A DNA stretch of 64,000 bases from Porphyra umbilicalis (GCA_002049455.2 KV918807.1:248001-312000), one strand, 5' to 3'. Shown: positions 8,720 through 19,754, numbered from the stretch's first letter. Notes: generated by a model from the letters alone, not told the origin. Numbers and translations are program-made.

Positions 8720-9489
8720 TGTAGTGGTTTCTGCCCACAAAGCCGACGGGGCAAGGCCCCGTCAGAAAACCCAGCACAGGATGCGGAGCGACACAAAGGA
8801 GAAAGAACACAAACGCCTGGATCACAGGGCGCGGAGCGCACCAGAACGCCGGAACTAACGCAAACGCAACGCTGATTTATTCGAGTACGCACGATGACCC
8901 CAAAGCATACACTCATATACCCTCAGAAACAAGACGCAGGACGTGCACAATCCCGACCCAGGAAAAGACGGTCGTAGGGGGGCCGGGGCCCGACGGGCCA
9001 CGGTCCCTGATGAGGGGTCCTGGTGGCCCCTGCCACGGATCAAGGGACCCCCTTCCACTGGAAGAGAGATATGGTCCCAGGATTTAAGCCAGCTTGGACT
9101 GAAATTGCCCAATACATCACTAGGGACTTATCCCCAGATTTTCAACTCTCCGATCGAAGTCCTCGTGGGATATCGATAGTGGCCGAGATCTAATCTCGGT
9201 CCCGGGCTTCTCCCCAGCCAGAGGAGCTTCCACAAGCTTCCAGGCCCCTCTAGGGGGCCCGGATCGAGGGGTCGCGTGGCCCCTCGTTCGCGTCAGGCCC
9301 TGTCCCCCCCTGCCTTCGGGCAAGGGGGATGTCAGACCCGGGGGTGGCCCTGAGAGCCACCTGGCAGGCGCCCCGAAGGGGCGCCGCACCCCGCTCCCTC
9401 TAGGGGCATTGCGTGGGTGCTCGCGACCCCTCCCCCGGCTCATACCGGGGGGATCGCGTCATCAGGGGAGAGGGGGTTTCCCCCACAAT
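8720..9489 (-). repeat. 5' LTR of the Ty3/gypsy element
   Basis: On the minus strand it starts TGTGGGGGAAACC (9489 downwards) and ends AAACCACTACA (8720), giving TG...CA ends. Inside are a TATA-like GGGTATATGAG (8922-8912) and AATAAA (8881-8876) about 40 bases downstream, as expected for U3, R and U5. The outer end is inferred from the TG terminus and from the start of MITE sequence at 9490, because the second LTR is not in the window. Confidence 0.7.
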
Positions 9490-9766
9490 ACAGCGTGAAA
9501 ATCAACATCAGCTCCTCATTTTTTTGCCTTTCTGGCGAAGAGACAGTAGAAAAAGCGGAAGATCTCGCGTGGGCAGCCTGCTCCGTGCCAAGAAAATCGG
9601 ATGAAGCGGCAGCAACAGCGAGTTCTGCTGGATGCAAGGTCCTGGCACCGAATGCGGGCTTTCTATTGGCTTCGATGCCTTCGTACTGTCGTTCTAGACC
9701 AATGGAGTGCTGTTATTCACAGACAGTCTCTGTCTCTGTCCCCCAGGACAAAATTCGGGGATCAGC
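9490..9766. mobile_element. MITE fragment (TA-flanked 'TTGCTG' family), truncated by the Ty3 insertion
   Basis: Closely resembles the right-hand ~280 bases of the complete MITE at 40943-41324, including GTGCCAAGAAAATCGGAT, TTCTGCTGGATGCA and the terminal CAGGACAAAATTCGGGGATC, ending CAGCAA followed by TA (9767-9768). Its left part is absent because the Ty3 LTR begins at 9489. The missing half should lie beyond the element's other LTR. Confidence 0.8.
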
Positions 9767-9984
9767 AATAATGAACAGGGGGATTGCGACTTCCGGACGT
9801 GCTGTGTTAGGACGATAGGGGACGAGATTGCAACTGAGCTGAGAACGAATTTACTGCGGGGGAGGGAGACCAAATCATTGATAAATCGGGACTGGGTGCG
9901 TCCGGGACTTTACGGTATTCTCGATGTGCGAGCCGACGCATGTTTACCCAGTTCCCATCCACTCTGTGCCGGGAAACAGCGTGT

Positions 9985-10073
9985 GTTGGGATTCGAAAAT
10001 TGTACCACTCAGCTACAGCCGCAATACCGGTGTGAATGGTCCTGAGGAGTTCAAACTTATTGTCAAACACTCC
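9985..10073 (-). repeat. tRNA-like (SINE-type) repeat, copy 1
   Basis: Read on the minus strand it contains TAGCTGAGTGGTA (fits the pol III A box) followed closely by TTTTCGAATCCCA (B-box-like). An almost identical ~87-base copy lies at 10234-10320. The central anticodon region of a tRNA is missing, so this is a tRNA-derived repeat rather than a tRNA gene. Confidence 0.5.
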
Positions 10074-10159
10074 TCCCAACTTCGCAGGACCTCAAGTCGC
10101 CAAACCTCACGTAAGCAGCCAATCCCAAGGCTCCTGCGACTGATTTCCTTCCAAGTCGC

Positions 10160-10229
10160 CAACTTGTGAGATTTGAACCTGCGACCTCCTGCAAAGTCAA
10201 CCAGCTCTAACTGGAATTTTCTGGGCCCA
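10160..10229 (-). repeat. Second tRNA-related fragment between the SINE-like copies
   Basis: Minus strand holds GTTAGAGC, CTTTGCA and GGTCGCAGGTTCAAATC in tRNA order (D arm, anticodon-loop-like, T arm). The anticodon stem does not pair and no acceptor stem is visible, so I treat it as a tRNA-derived remnant. Confidence 0.4.
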
Positions 10230-10233
10230 TAAC

Positions 10234-10320
10234 CTGTTGGGATTCGAAAATCGTACCACTCAGCTACAGCCATAATACCGGTGTGATTGGTCCTGAGGAG
10301 TTCAAACTTATAGTCCAACA
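10234..10320 (-). repeat. tRNA-like (SINE-type) repeat, copy 2
   Basis: Near-identical to 9985-10073 with the same A-box-like and B-box-like motifs. It abuts the first LTR-like repeat of the next element (10321). Confidence 0.5.
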
Positions 10321-10538
10321 GTTTCCGCCCTTTAAGGACGAAGGGCGACTACGGTGGGAGGCACCGTCGTCGGTGGGAGGCACCGTCGTCGCCGGCAAGT
10401 AAACCGTGTCTTGATGTCTTGGCGTTTCGATCGGCCCGACTTCCCGGACCTCGAGTCCCATAGCGGGTGTCCCGCGAGCGGCTAAGACGGCCGTTACTTC
10501 CCTCCTTCTCAGGTAACCCCCTAGATTATGGTACTACA
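10321..10538 (+). repeat. Left LTR-like direct repeat
   Basis: Begins GTTTCCGCCCTTTAAGGACG, ends ATGGTACTACA. Compared with the right copy it carries an extra ~19-base duplication of GGTGGGAGGCACCGTCGTC. Confidence 0.7.
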
Positions 10539-10540
10539 TT

Positions 10541-10550
10541 TGGCGCTCCG
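10541..10550 (+). promoter_or_regulatory. Primer-binding site of the LARD-type element
   Basis: TGGCGCTCCG lies two bases after the LTR end ...TACTACA, the usual gypsy arrangement. Confidence 0.5.
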
Positions 10551-11559
10551 TGTGAGACCCGCTGTACGCACGCCGTGCGTGTCGCGGATCGACACCTCTT
10601 TCGGTACCAAGATTCGGGGGACCCTCGTTGGTTGTCTTGGGTGCGGATTTTTGACGGTCGAGCGAGGACGTCCCGAGGGACCGTGCTTCCTGTTGTCTTT
10701 TTGGATTGCGGATCTTCCTCTCCTTCCCCGCTCAACGATGTCGCGTGGTAGATCGACATGCCTGACAAGCATCAAGAGCAACCACGCCATCGGCGGGAGA
10801 CGACGGCACGCTGGCGCAGCCAACCCGGGACCCGGGTCTTCGGCAGAGGGTCAGCCCCGGCCTGGCGGCGGTGGTACGGTGGTAGGTGAGTTGGACTCCA
10901 TATCCGAGAACCCCGGCCACACGCCGACCAACGGGACTCGTCCCCCCATCATCCGGAACGGGTGGCTGCGGGCACGGTGTGCCGCGATGGCCGCCAGGGG
11001 GCCTCCAACCAACCCCTGGAATCAAGGCTCGCCGGGCTATGGGACGTTGGCCACTTCCCATTGGCATCTGGGTGACGTCAAGCGGTGCTTGCCCGGTGAG
11101 CTGTGTCGGTTGTGGCGATGGATCTAACACGTTCATCCCGACCGCGCCGCGGTACGATTGAGATGGCTTCCTCGGCGCTGGGCTAGGATACTGTGCCAGA
11201 TTGGCGACCCGGACGGCGGCGGTGCTCAGCGTTGGAGCGCTCTCCCAGGAATTCCCGGCGGGGTAATCGACGGAGGACCGTAAGGCGGATGAAGACCAAG
11301 ATTATTGGCGGGGTCGTCACCATCGGTGTCTTCCCCCGGCGTCGCCGGAACTGTGGGTGGGGCTTTGCTCGTGGCAGCCCACCCCGGTGATGACGCCCTG
11401 TCCAGCATCTCGGAGGACATCCGGCCCCACGCCGGGTACTTCGGCAGACAGCGCTACTAAGTTGCGACAAGGACCGGGCAAGATAAGACGCGACTAGTAT
11501 CGCGCAACGCAAGAGAGAGGAAGCAGATAATGGGGCGAACGCAAGAAACTAGAGAGGCC

Positions 11560-13870
11560 GCTGCGATAACGACGACGAGCCGTCGAGAACCTCAAAACCG
11601 ACGGCGATGACGGCGCGTCGGCGGCATCGACGACTGAGTCGTTGACAGCGACCGATCAAGGGCGTCGTCGACGCGATCGCATTCGGCGGCGCGACGAGCG
11701 GACATCTGCGTCGCTGTCCTCTTCCCCAGACCCAAGATCGAGCCGACGGAGCATGCACTACCGGCACGCGTGGCATCGAGTCGTCCCTCTAAGGCGGGCG
11801 CTGATTGGAGACCAGCGCTCCGCCCTGGAGGGATTAGGACGGCTCGCAGCGATGCGTGCTTGGGGCGGCAGAGCGGCCACGGTCAGCCCCGTTGAAAAGG
11901 GGGAGGGGCGACGCCCGTGCCGGGCGTCGGCGCACGCGGCCCGCTCGTCCCCTGGTCGTGGAGACGACGGCGCGGGCGCGGGCACGGCGACGGGTGACGC
12001 CCCTGAAAGGGATGGACGCGCGTTGGCAGCGCGGGGCATCCCCGGGGACGGACGGTCCTCGACGACGGCGGCGTTGGGATTGCGGCATCGACGACTGAGT
12101 CGCTGACGGCGACCGATCAAGGGCGTCGTCGACGGGATCGGATTGGGCGAGGCGACGGGCGGACATCGGCGTCGCCGTCGCCTTCCCCCGACCCAAGATC
12201 GAGCCGACGGATCCAGCACCGCCGGCACGCGTGGCAACGAGCCGTCCCTCTTGGGTAGGCGCTGACTGGTGAACAGCTCTCCGCCCCGAAGCGGGTGATA
12301 CGGCTCGCAGCGATGGGTGCTTCGGGCGGCGGAGCCGCCACGGTCGGCCCCGTTCAGGAGGGGGAGGGGCGACGCCGGTGCCAGGCGTCGGCGCACGCGG
12401 CCTGTCCGTCCCCGTGTCGTAGAGACGACAGCGATGGCAGAGGCCCAGCGGCGGGTGACGGCCCTAAGCGGGATTGTCGCTCGTTAGCAACGCCGGGCAT
12501 CCCCGGGGACGCATGGTTGTCTACGACGGCGGCGGCGCGTCGGCGGCGTCGACTCCGGAGTCGCTGGCGGCGACCGATCAAGGGCGTCGTCGACGCGATC
12601 GCATTCGGCGGCGCGACGGGGGGACATCGGCGTCGCCGTCCTCTTCTTCCGACCCAAGATCGAGCCGACGGATCCGGCACCGCCGGCACGCGTAACAACG
12701 AGCCGTCCCTCTAAGGCGGGCGCTGATTCGTGACCAGCGCCTCGCCCCGGAGGAGGAGGGCCGGCTCGGAGCGATGCATGCTCGCGGCGGCAAAGCCGCG
12801 ACGGTCGGCTCTGTTGAGGAGGGGTAGGGGCGACGCCCGTGCCGGGCGTGGGCGCACGCGGCCCGCTCGTCCCCTGGTCGTGGAGACGACGGCGCGGGCA
12901 CGGGCACGGCCACGGGTGACGCCCCTGAAAGGGATGGACGCGCGTTGGCAGCGCGGGGCATCCCCGGGGACGGACAGTCCTCGAGGACGGCGGCGTTGCG
13001 GTTGCGGCGTAGACGACTGAGTCGCTGACGGCAACCGATAAAGGGCGTCGTCGACGCAATCGGATTCGGCGGCGCGACGGGCGGACATCGGCGTCGCCGT
13101 CCTCTTCCCCCAACCCGAGATCGAGCCGACGGATCCGGCACCGGCGGCGCGCGTAGCAACGAGCTGTCCCTCTGGGGCGGGCGCTGATTCGTGACCAGCG
13201 CCTCGCCCCGGAGGGAGAGGGCCGGCTCAGAGCGATGCATGCTCGCGGCGGCAAAGCCGCGACGGTCGGCGACATTGAAAAGGGGACGGGGGGCGACGCC
13301 CATGACGGTCGTCGACACACTCGACCAGTCCGCCCTGCGCCGTGGGACGGCGACTGAGTCGGGGCGGCGTCGACGCGGCCAGATGTGATGGAACCATGGT
13401 CGATCATCGACGTCGCCGCCTACCTTCTACCTGACATGGAACTGAATATGGTGCGATGCTGACGCGGTCGGTGCCGGACAGCCCCTCCGGGGCGGGTGCT
13501 CATTGGAGCGAGCGCCTGAACCGAAAGGGGGGTACCCTCTGGACGTCAACGACGATACAAGGCGGCGCCAGGCTCAGGGGCCATCTCGGGTGGTGAACAG
13601 GCGGCACCTGTGTCCGGCGCCGGCGTCGGCGGCCATGCCGTCCTCGTGAAGTTCATAGATACGCGGGGACGGCGGGCCCGCGGTGCCTCTCCCACCGGGC
13701 GTGGCGGTTGAAGAGGTGGCGGCCCGATAAGGGCGTCGACGACGCGGTCCAACTCGTGGTGGGTGACGGCGGTCGCCGACGTAGCCTTCTTCCTCCCCCC
13801 GGGAATGATCCGGACAGCCCAACCGGGGCGAATGCTGATTGGTGACGGGCAGCCGACCTGATCGCGGGAA
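11560..13870. repeat. ~460-bp tandem repeats inside the LARD-type element
   Basis: A landmark GGGCGCTGATT recurs near 11796, 12257, 12714 and 13176 (spacing about 457-462), then in shortened units near 13490 and 13828. Each full unit shares segments such as CCAAGATCGAGCCGACGGAT and AAGGGCGTCGTCGACG. Long ORFs on both strands of this array are by-products of GC-rich repeated sequence; none has a recognisable domain. Confidence 0.75.
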
Positions 13871-14883
13871 TGCGTCTAGTCGGCGACGCGAGCGGCGAGC
13901 GTTGCAGGGACGGTGGTCGCAAATCGACGGCGACGAGGTCGCAAGAGGGGCGCGCCGGGGTCCCGGCGGCGCAGGACCGGGCCCTCAAAAAATAAGCGAC
14001 ACCCTCGCGGCCGGTGCGCGCAGCGCGTCTTCGTCTGCCCCCGTCGTCGTCGGCGGGCGCGGTGACGCCGACGGGGGGAGGTCTTCCCGTCGTCCGATTC
14101 GCGCTGCGACGACGGCGGCGCGGGCTCCGCGAGGCGCGCTTCCCCCCTGGCGTTGGGGGAAGTCGGGGAACGCAACGCCCTCGGCGTGGTGGCGCGCCGC
14201 CCCTGGCGGGTGGCGGCGGCGGCGGCAACGACGGGGTGCTTCCGCCGGCGCGGCGCTGGGGCGCGACGGCGCTGTTGCAAGATTTTCGGTCCTCTGCGGC
14301 GGCGCCGCCGGATCGACGCTCCTTTAGTGGGCGTGCGTGTTGCCCGAGGGGCGTGGAGCGGCGCCCTCGTCGTCCTCGACCGCGGGTGGGCGATGTTAGC
14401 CTACCTCGCCGGGGGCCTTTCCGTCGTTGGTTTCGGATGCCGTTGGCCGGGTCGGGTGCGCGACGGCATTGCCTTCCCTCCTGGGCTAGAGGGATCTCGG
14501 TGACCACCCCGTCTTTGGCGGTTCTCCTGTTCCCCTGTCTTGCGCGTCGATGCGCTGTGGACGGTCTCCGTCGTGCGGCGCGGACGCCGCAGTCTCAGAT
14601 GGGGCAGATGTAGTACTACGCCAGAGGCGTTGTACTCGTGGCTGTGGGCGCTGGTGCTTGGAAGACGGGTGGTCGGTGGTGTGTCGCCTTCGTGGCGTGC
14701 CACTGCGGCGTGTGAGCGCCTGCGGCGCACGTGTCTGGGTGAGCTCGTCGGATTGTCCGGTACTGACAGCGGGGCGTGTCAATCCAGATTGGGAAGTGTC
14801 ATGCATTCGAGGGAATTATCTGCATCGTAGGTATTTGGCAGCGCAAGACCGGGCCAACTAGTGGCCCCGGCCCCCGCGCAGCG

Positions 14884-15082
14884 GTTTCCGCCCTTTAAGG
14901 ACGAAGGGCGACGACGGTGGGAGGCACCGTCGTCGCCGGCAAGTAAACCGTGTTTTGATGTCTTGGTGTTTCGATCTGCCCGACTTCCCGGACCTCGAGT
15001 CTCATAGCGGGTGTCGCGCGAGCGGCTAAGACGGCCGTTACTTCCCTCCTTCTCAGGTAACCCCCTAGATTGTGGTACTACA
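14884..15082 (+). repeat. Right LTR-like direct repeat
   Basis: Matches 10321-10538 with a few substitutions and one fewer internal duplication; ends GTGGTACTACA. Confidence 0.7.
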
Positions 15083-15239
15083 AGGAGCGACGCCCCCTAG
15101 GCAGGTCTTGCTCTCTGATCGGTTTCGGCAGACCCTCCTCACGACGTCACTCGAAGTAGTCCAGGCTGTCATCTACGATCGAGTCCTTGAGGCAGGAATC
15201 TAGATGAATCTTGCGCATTCGTTCACTCAAGCTATGACG

Positions 15240-15354
15240 ACGATCCCCAGGATCATTGTACTCCGACGCCAGGACAGTCCTGAGCACGATCCCCAGGATG
15301 ATCGTACTCCCACTTGAGGACAGTTCTCAGCACGATACGCAGAACGATCAGAAC
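15240..15354. repeat. 46-bp tandem repeat, about 2.4 copies
   Basis: Units start ACGATCCCCAGGAT at 15240 and 15286, with a degenerate third at 15332. Each contains GTACTCC and GGACAGT. The surrounding 15083-15523 shows no gene. Confidence 0.6.
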
Positions 15355-15523
15355 CAGCGAATCGGAACGATCCTTCATGAGCATGTGGCAGCAACTTCGC
15401 CGGGCAATTGCCGAATTCCCTGGCCTTTTGGACAGGGTGCTCTCAAAGTGCAGTGATGCACACATATACTTAGATCACGGGACTTGCCTCTGTTTCAGAG
15501 GTGGCAGTCTGCATTCGTATCCT

Positions 15524-17025
15524 CAGCGCAGTGCACCTCGTTGCTGGATCCACCACGAGCTGGTTTTTCACTCGAATTGCTCGCACGATTCTTGCACGAC
15601 CCCTCGTAATGACCTCTGTGGAGCGTTTTTCTTGTCAAAATCTCGTTAAAACATGTATGCATTCACATCCGGGCATTTTGCACCGACTTTTTGGAAGCAT
15701 CAGAAGCGTCTCTGAGAATGCCTCCTGTGGTGTAGAGCACCATGGTGTGAATGCCCGGATGCCAACGTATGCATATGCTCAACAAGTGCGTACGAGCTCT
15801 CCCTCCTTCCCAACGAGGTGGTTACGAGAATTCTGCACGCTGCATTAGGAGACCGTTCTCGAGGCGTGCGTATCAAGTCGCGTACGGGGCATCGAGGTGC
15901 TGCGCAAGTGCCGGTTTTTGAACTTAGCTTCTTCGTGCGTGCGAGTTGACGATAGTTATTGCCATCCACCTGATCGACATCTGACCTTCAGTGAACAGCG
16001 ATGGAGAATGGTTGTGGTATTGCGATTGCCCATTGCACCAAGTTCTTCGAGGAGTGCCAAAGAACTGTGCATCCCGGGCGTAAAATGCGGCTCACGGACG
16101 CGCCCCATCCCGGGGTGATGCGACACGATCCGCATCACTCAGCGTATCCGTCGACTTGGCGCTGGTTGCCCGCTGCTGCGCCTGCCCGCCGCATCGCCGC
16201 CTCCTCCGCAGCCGCCCTCGACACTGGCCACCTCCCACGCGGCCACAGTACCCCCGCCGCCGCCCCGCTGCCGCCCTTGACGCTTGTCCTCCGCCCTTCG
16301 CCCCCCTCGTATGCTCCACCCCCCCCTTCGCCCTCTGCTACCACCGCCAACGTCGCCGTGACAGTCCACCCCACTTGGCGTCGTCGGAAAGCGGCGAGAT
16401 ACGCGGGTGGGACTCGTCACCTCAACGCCCAAGGGCCCTACCTAACTACCGTCGAAACCCTGCCCAGCACCACCGCGGGGTTGCCCCCGCCGTCACCCTG
16501 TCCACCGCCACCACCTCCGGGCTCCCCCCGCCGTGTACGGCCTACTAGCACCACCACGGAGCTGACCCCGCCGTCTCCCTGCCCGCCGCCACCACCGCAG
16601 GGCCCCCTTGCTGTATCCTTTCGACAAACACCGCGGGGCTGCCCCCGCCGTCAGCCCGCCGCGCACGGTAACCGCCAGCTCTCGCAGTGGCTGCTTCCAC
16701 GAGAACAGACAGAAGCAGTGGTGCGACGGGTTGGGGGAGCAGGGTGTCCATTTGCGTATTTCTTGTCGTAATCGGCTCTGCTGTCGTATTGAACAAGGCA
16801 CCCGTTTAGCGCATCAAGTCGCACTTGGAAGCATTTGAACGGACTTCATAACGCTCGTAATGACGTCCTATTCATGTCGCCAACACGCCTGCACGAGTTT
16901 TTTGGACGGGATACGAGCAAACACTCTTAGCGTGCGAGGAAACACCCATTTTCAACGAGCGTTTACGAGGAATGCGAGGGAAAAACGGGCTCGTGGTGGA
17001 TCCAGCAACGAGGTGCACTGCGCTG
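15524..17025. mobile_element. 1.5-kb element with 37-bp perfect terminal inverted repeats
   Basis: 15524-15560 and 16989-17025 are perfect inverted copies starting CAGCGCAGTGCACCTCG. Weaker inverted similarity continues inward (TTTTTCACTCG against TTTTTCCCTCG, then shared CTCGTAATGAC and TTGGAAGCAT). The middle (16140-16680) is a C-rich low-complexity block with repeated CCGCCGTC-CCTG units, giving a 256-codon proline-rich frame that I do not call a gene. No transposase is encoded. No clear TSD is visible. Confidence 0.7.
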
Positions 17026-17242
17026 GCTGATCAATTTGAAGTGGTCAACGAAAGCTCCTGTCGGCCCGGGCAATTAAGCATAAATACAACCAAGTCGTTT
17101 GTCGTTTGGTTTGGTTCGTTTCTTGAAATCAACCTGGTTCATCGAACCATCTGTAGATTCAATGTGAACTTACAACCCTGGCAACAACGCTGTCGAGGCG
17201 ATGTTGCAATGCGTGGTCAAACTGCACCCAGATGACCTGTTA

Positions 17243-17371
17243 TTGTGCTTCTCACAAAAACTGGATCCGCAACATCCGCTTCAGTGTCATGAACCGCCCC
17301 CTGAGCCAATGAAACAGTGACTTTGCAACGGAAGCTGATGCACCGAGGTCCAGTTTTTGTGAGAAGCACAA
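17243..17371. mobile_element. 129-bp MITE with TA target duplication
   Basis: Terminal inverted repeats TTGTGCTTCTCACAAAAACT at both ends, flanked by TA at 17241-17242 and 17372-17373. The size and TA duplication fit a Tc1/mariner-mobilised MITE. Confidence 0.85.
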
Positions 17372-17532
17372 TATCCCCACCGCGAATACGTCCCCTCTTG
17401 ACTCGCTCCGTCGGCTGCTTCGGAAAGACCAGATGAGGTCAAGTCTGCTTGAATCTGGTTATTCACAAGAAATCGACTCCTCGATCTGGAAAAGCATGGT
17501 GGGCTACAGCTCTATTTGATGGGGGGCTACTG

Positions 17533-17609
17533 AGGGCGCTTAGGGCGCTGGGGGCGCTGGTAGGCGCTGTTAAGGCGCTCATAGGGCGCTAATACGCTCA
17601 GCGCCCCCA
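17533..17609. repeat. GGCGCT microrepeat array
   Basis: GGCGCT recurs about seven times at 8-13 base spacing. The array ends in CAGCGCCCCC, which can pair with the internal GGGGGCGCTG. Confidence 0.6.
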
Positions 17610-17728
17610 AAATAGGGGCTCACATATCAACCCTAGTTCACCGATTGCCCCAAACAGTAGCCTCCAATACGATCAAGCATGGCGACGGGAAAAAGAGAAA
17701 ATGGACCTGGCCAGCGCATTGTAAGATA

Positions 17729-19038
17729 TCCGTCTGGCACCAATCAACGACCATTCGCACTAATCAACGACCATACTGTAATGTGCGTCTTCCACAGTGT
17801 CTACATATGAAGGCATTTTCTCGATTTCCTATGAACGGCGCCGGCCCGCTTTATGCCCAAATGAGCTCCGTCAGAAAAATCAACGCCCAAAGTGTCTCAG
17901 ACCAATAGACTCGCCAGCTTGGCAGCTTTCCAACGCTGAAGGGGATACGACCCAATCGAAGCACATGCCTCTGGGGAGCGGTCCGAGCTGTGTCTGGGAC
18001 TACGCAAGAAAAAAGGCGCCACTATTTAAATACATGCCTCAATTCCGTCCCTGACGACCCCGCATGGGCCGATCCGCGGCTGGGACCGCCCGTCATCCTC
18101 GGAAAATCGTGCTTCCTCCCCTTCCGCCACCTCATACCCACCTGCCCCGCCTCCCTACCCGGCCTGTACGGTAACTGAGCAGCCTATAGACGGTCAAGCA
18201 CCATTGATAAAATACCCTTCAGGTATCTACCAGCTTTAAACTAGCGAGAGAAGCTGACGGGGCCATCCGCGGCTCCTATGCCTGTGTGGGGTCCGGTTCC
18301 GCCCCACCGTCGTCCGCCTGCTATCTATCTCACTGCTCCCGCAACCCAGCATGCTTCTCTGTGTTTCTCCCCTTTCTCTGCCACCCTCTATTCTTTCCCG
18401 CATCGGTACGTCGTGTGCATCATGTGGAAGGCCGTTTTCCCTCCCCCCTGCCCCCCTGTCCCGTTGCATTCAAAGCCATGCCCATGAACGCCCCCCCCCC
18501 CGGTATATGACCATGCCACTCCCTGCTTTGCTGCCCTCCAACACCATTCAGCAAGATCCTAGGTACCCCGTCATCCCCCCTCCCCCTCGTCACTTCTGTA
18601 GCTCCGTAGTGGCCGTTCGGCCTCCATGACGTTATGGGCCGAGTATGCCTCAGCTGTCAGCGCCAAACCACCATCCGGTACGAAGCGGGCAGCCCCAGGC
18701 CAGAAGGAAAGTGGCTTGGCCGAAGATGCGACATGGGAAGGGGTCCGACGGGATCACGTCCGAAGGCTGGAACGTCCCGAGGCAAATTCAATATTCAACT
18801 ACTCCGTCGACACTGGCTCCATCCTCAGAATTGATATGAAGACGCGATGGTTATTGTTTGGTGCACCCCCCCAAACCGATCCATATGTCTATATGAGACG
18901 GTGGGAAGCGCTGTGAGAAAAGAAAAATACCGCCGGGCTCATGACACCCTCAGGAGTCCAACGGTGTGCTTTACGCCTAGAATGGGCCGCAAGATGTTGG
19001 AGAAACAATCGAATGGTCGTTGATTGGTGTCAGACGGA
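17729..19038. mobile_element. 1.3-kb TIR element with TA target duplication
   Basis: 17727-17757 and 19010-19040 are inverted copies (30 of 31 matching) beginning TATCCGTCTG; the outer TA at each side is the likely duplicated target. The interior contains no recognisable transposase. ORFs of up to ~96 codons look random. Confidence 0.75.
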
Positions 19039-19353
19039 TAGCTGTTCCACATATTGCTTGTAAATGGAACGTCAAGTAGTAGCAGTAATATCAAAGTACG
19101 GTATCGAATCCAATCGCCAGCTGCTTGGCCGCAGAACGACGATACCGGAAGAGTCGGTTCGTCCGGCGTCCCGTCCTGAACTGCCATCCTCCTCAGCCCC
19201 GTCCCAGTACGCATAAAGCTGCTGCTCTTGGGCATGTGTCACCCCTCCCCCATGATCTCATCCTTCCTTTCTACCCCCACCCAACCCTCCACTGACGTTG
19301 TGGCATGCTGTCCCCGTCCTGGACGGCCGTCGCGGCGGTCGGCCGAGGGAGTA

Positions 19354-19754
19354 TTGCTGCTTGCCCAATTCTGTCCTGGTGGGCTGAGACTGGGACTGAC
19401 TGCGAATAAGGGCCTACAATTGGCTTGGAAGCGCTGTCAGACGCGACTTCAGCCAATAAAACGTGCGGGTTCGTGACGAGGGCCTTGCACAGACGAGAAG
19501 TCACTGTTTTCCTACCCTGCAAGCGGATCATCTCCGCTCCGAGTCCAGATCGTGCCGTGATCCGGAGAATTCTCACTGTTTGCCCTAGAGATTTGCAACA
19601 CTGCTGAGATGCCGATGTGCGATTCCAATGCGTATGAGCACATCGGTGCTGTGAGAAAGACAGAGTCGGTCCCAGGGGGTCACCTGATTGGTGGAACACA
19701 GTCAGTCCCAGTCCCAGTCCCAGTCCCCCAGGACAAAAAATGGGCAACCAGCAA
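19354..19754. mobile_element. MITE of the TA-flanked 'TTGCTG' family, divergent complete copy (401 bp)
   Basis: Ends TTGCTGCTTGCCCA... and ...TGGGCAACCAGCAA, flanked by TA (19352-19353, 19755-19756). Both ends carry GTCCTGG then repeated GGGACTG units, as in 40943-41324, but the sequence differs by many substitutions. Confidence 0.75.

Larger units (their letters stand above)
1..9489 (-). mobile_element. Ty3/gypsy LTR retrotransposon with chromodomain (3' LTR outside window)
   Basis: Seen: on the minus strand, from high to low coordinates, an LTR (8720-9489), a primer-binding site just inside it, gag, pol in the -1 frame, and an antisense ORF between pol and the window edge. The order protease, reverse transcriptase, RNase H, integrase, chromodomain is that of chromoviruses (Ty3/gypsy). 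No second copy of the LTR is present, so the 3' LTR must lie left of base 1. Coding frames are long and intact, suggesting a young element. The right flank (9490 onward) is the inside of a MITE, so the element inserted into one. Positions 1-296 are internal element sequence upstream of the antisense ORF and hold no other gene that I can support. Confidence 0.9.
10321..15082 (+). mobile_element. Non-autonomous LTR retrotransposon (LARD-type) with internal tandem repeats
   Basis: Two direct repeats of about 200-218 bases (10321-10538 and 14884-15082) end in GGTACTACA. The first is followed after TT by TGGCGCTCCG, a gypsy-type primer-binding site. No protease, RT or integrase can be found in the 4.3-kb interior, so the element must depend on another's enzymes. 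The inner LTR end CTACA-TTTGG resembles that of the Ty3 element at 8720 (CTACA-TTTGG), suggesting the same family of helper. The outer LTR starts are not clear TG termini, and I saw no purine tract before the second LTR. Confidence 0.65.

Noticed and set aside
10160-10229. Possible tRNA gene
   Set aside because: T-arm and D-arm words are present but the anticodon stem does not pair and there is no acceptor stem, so it is a remnant.
11560-13870. Tandem repeats considered as CRISPR or as coding repeats
   Set aside because: Units are ~460 bp without short repeat/spacer alternation, and no Cas-like gene is present. Frames on both strands are equally open and featureless.
16001-16771. 256-codon proline-rich frame
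   Set aside because: Arises from a C-rich repeat block inside a non-autonomous TIR element; no conserved motif.
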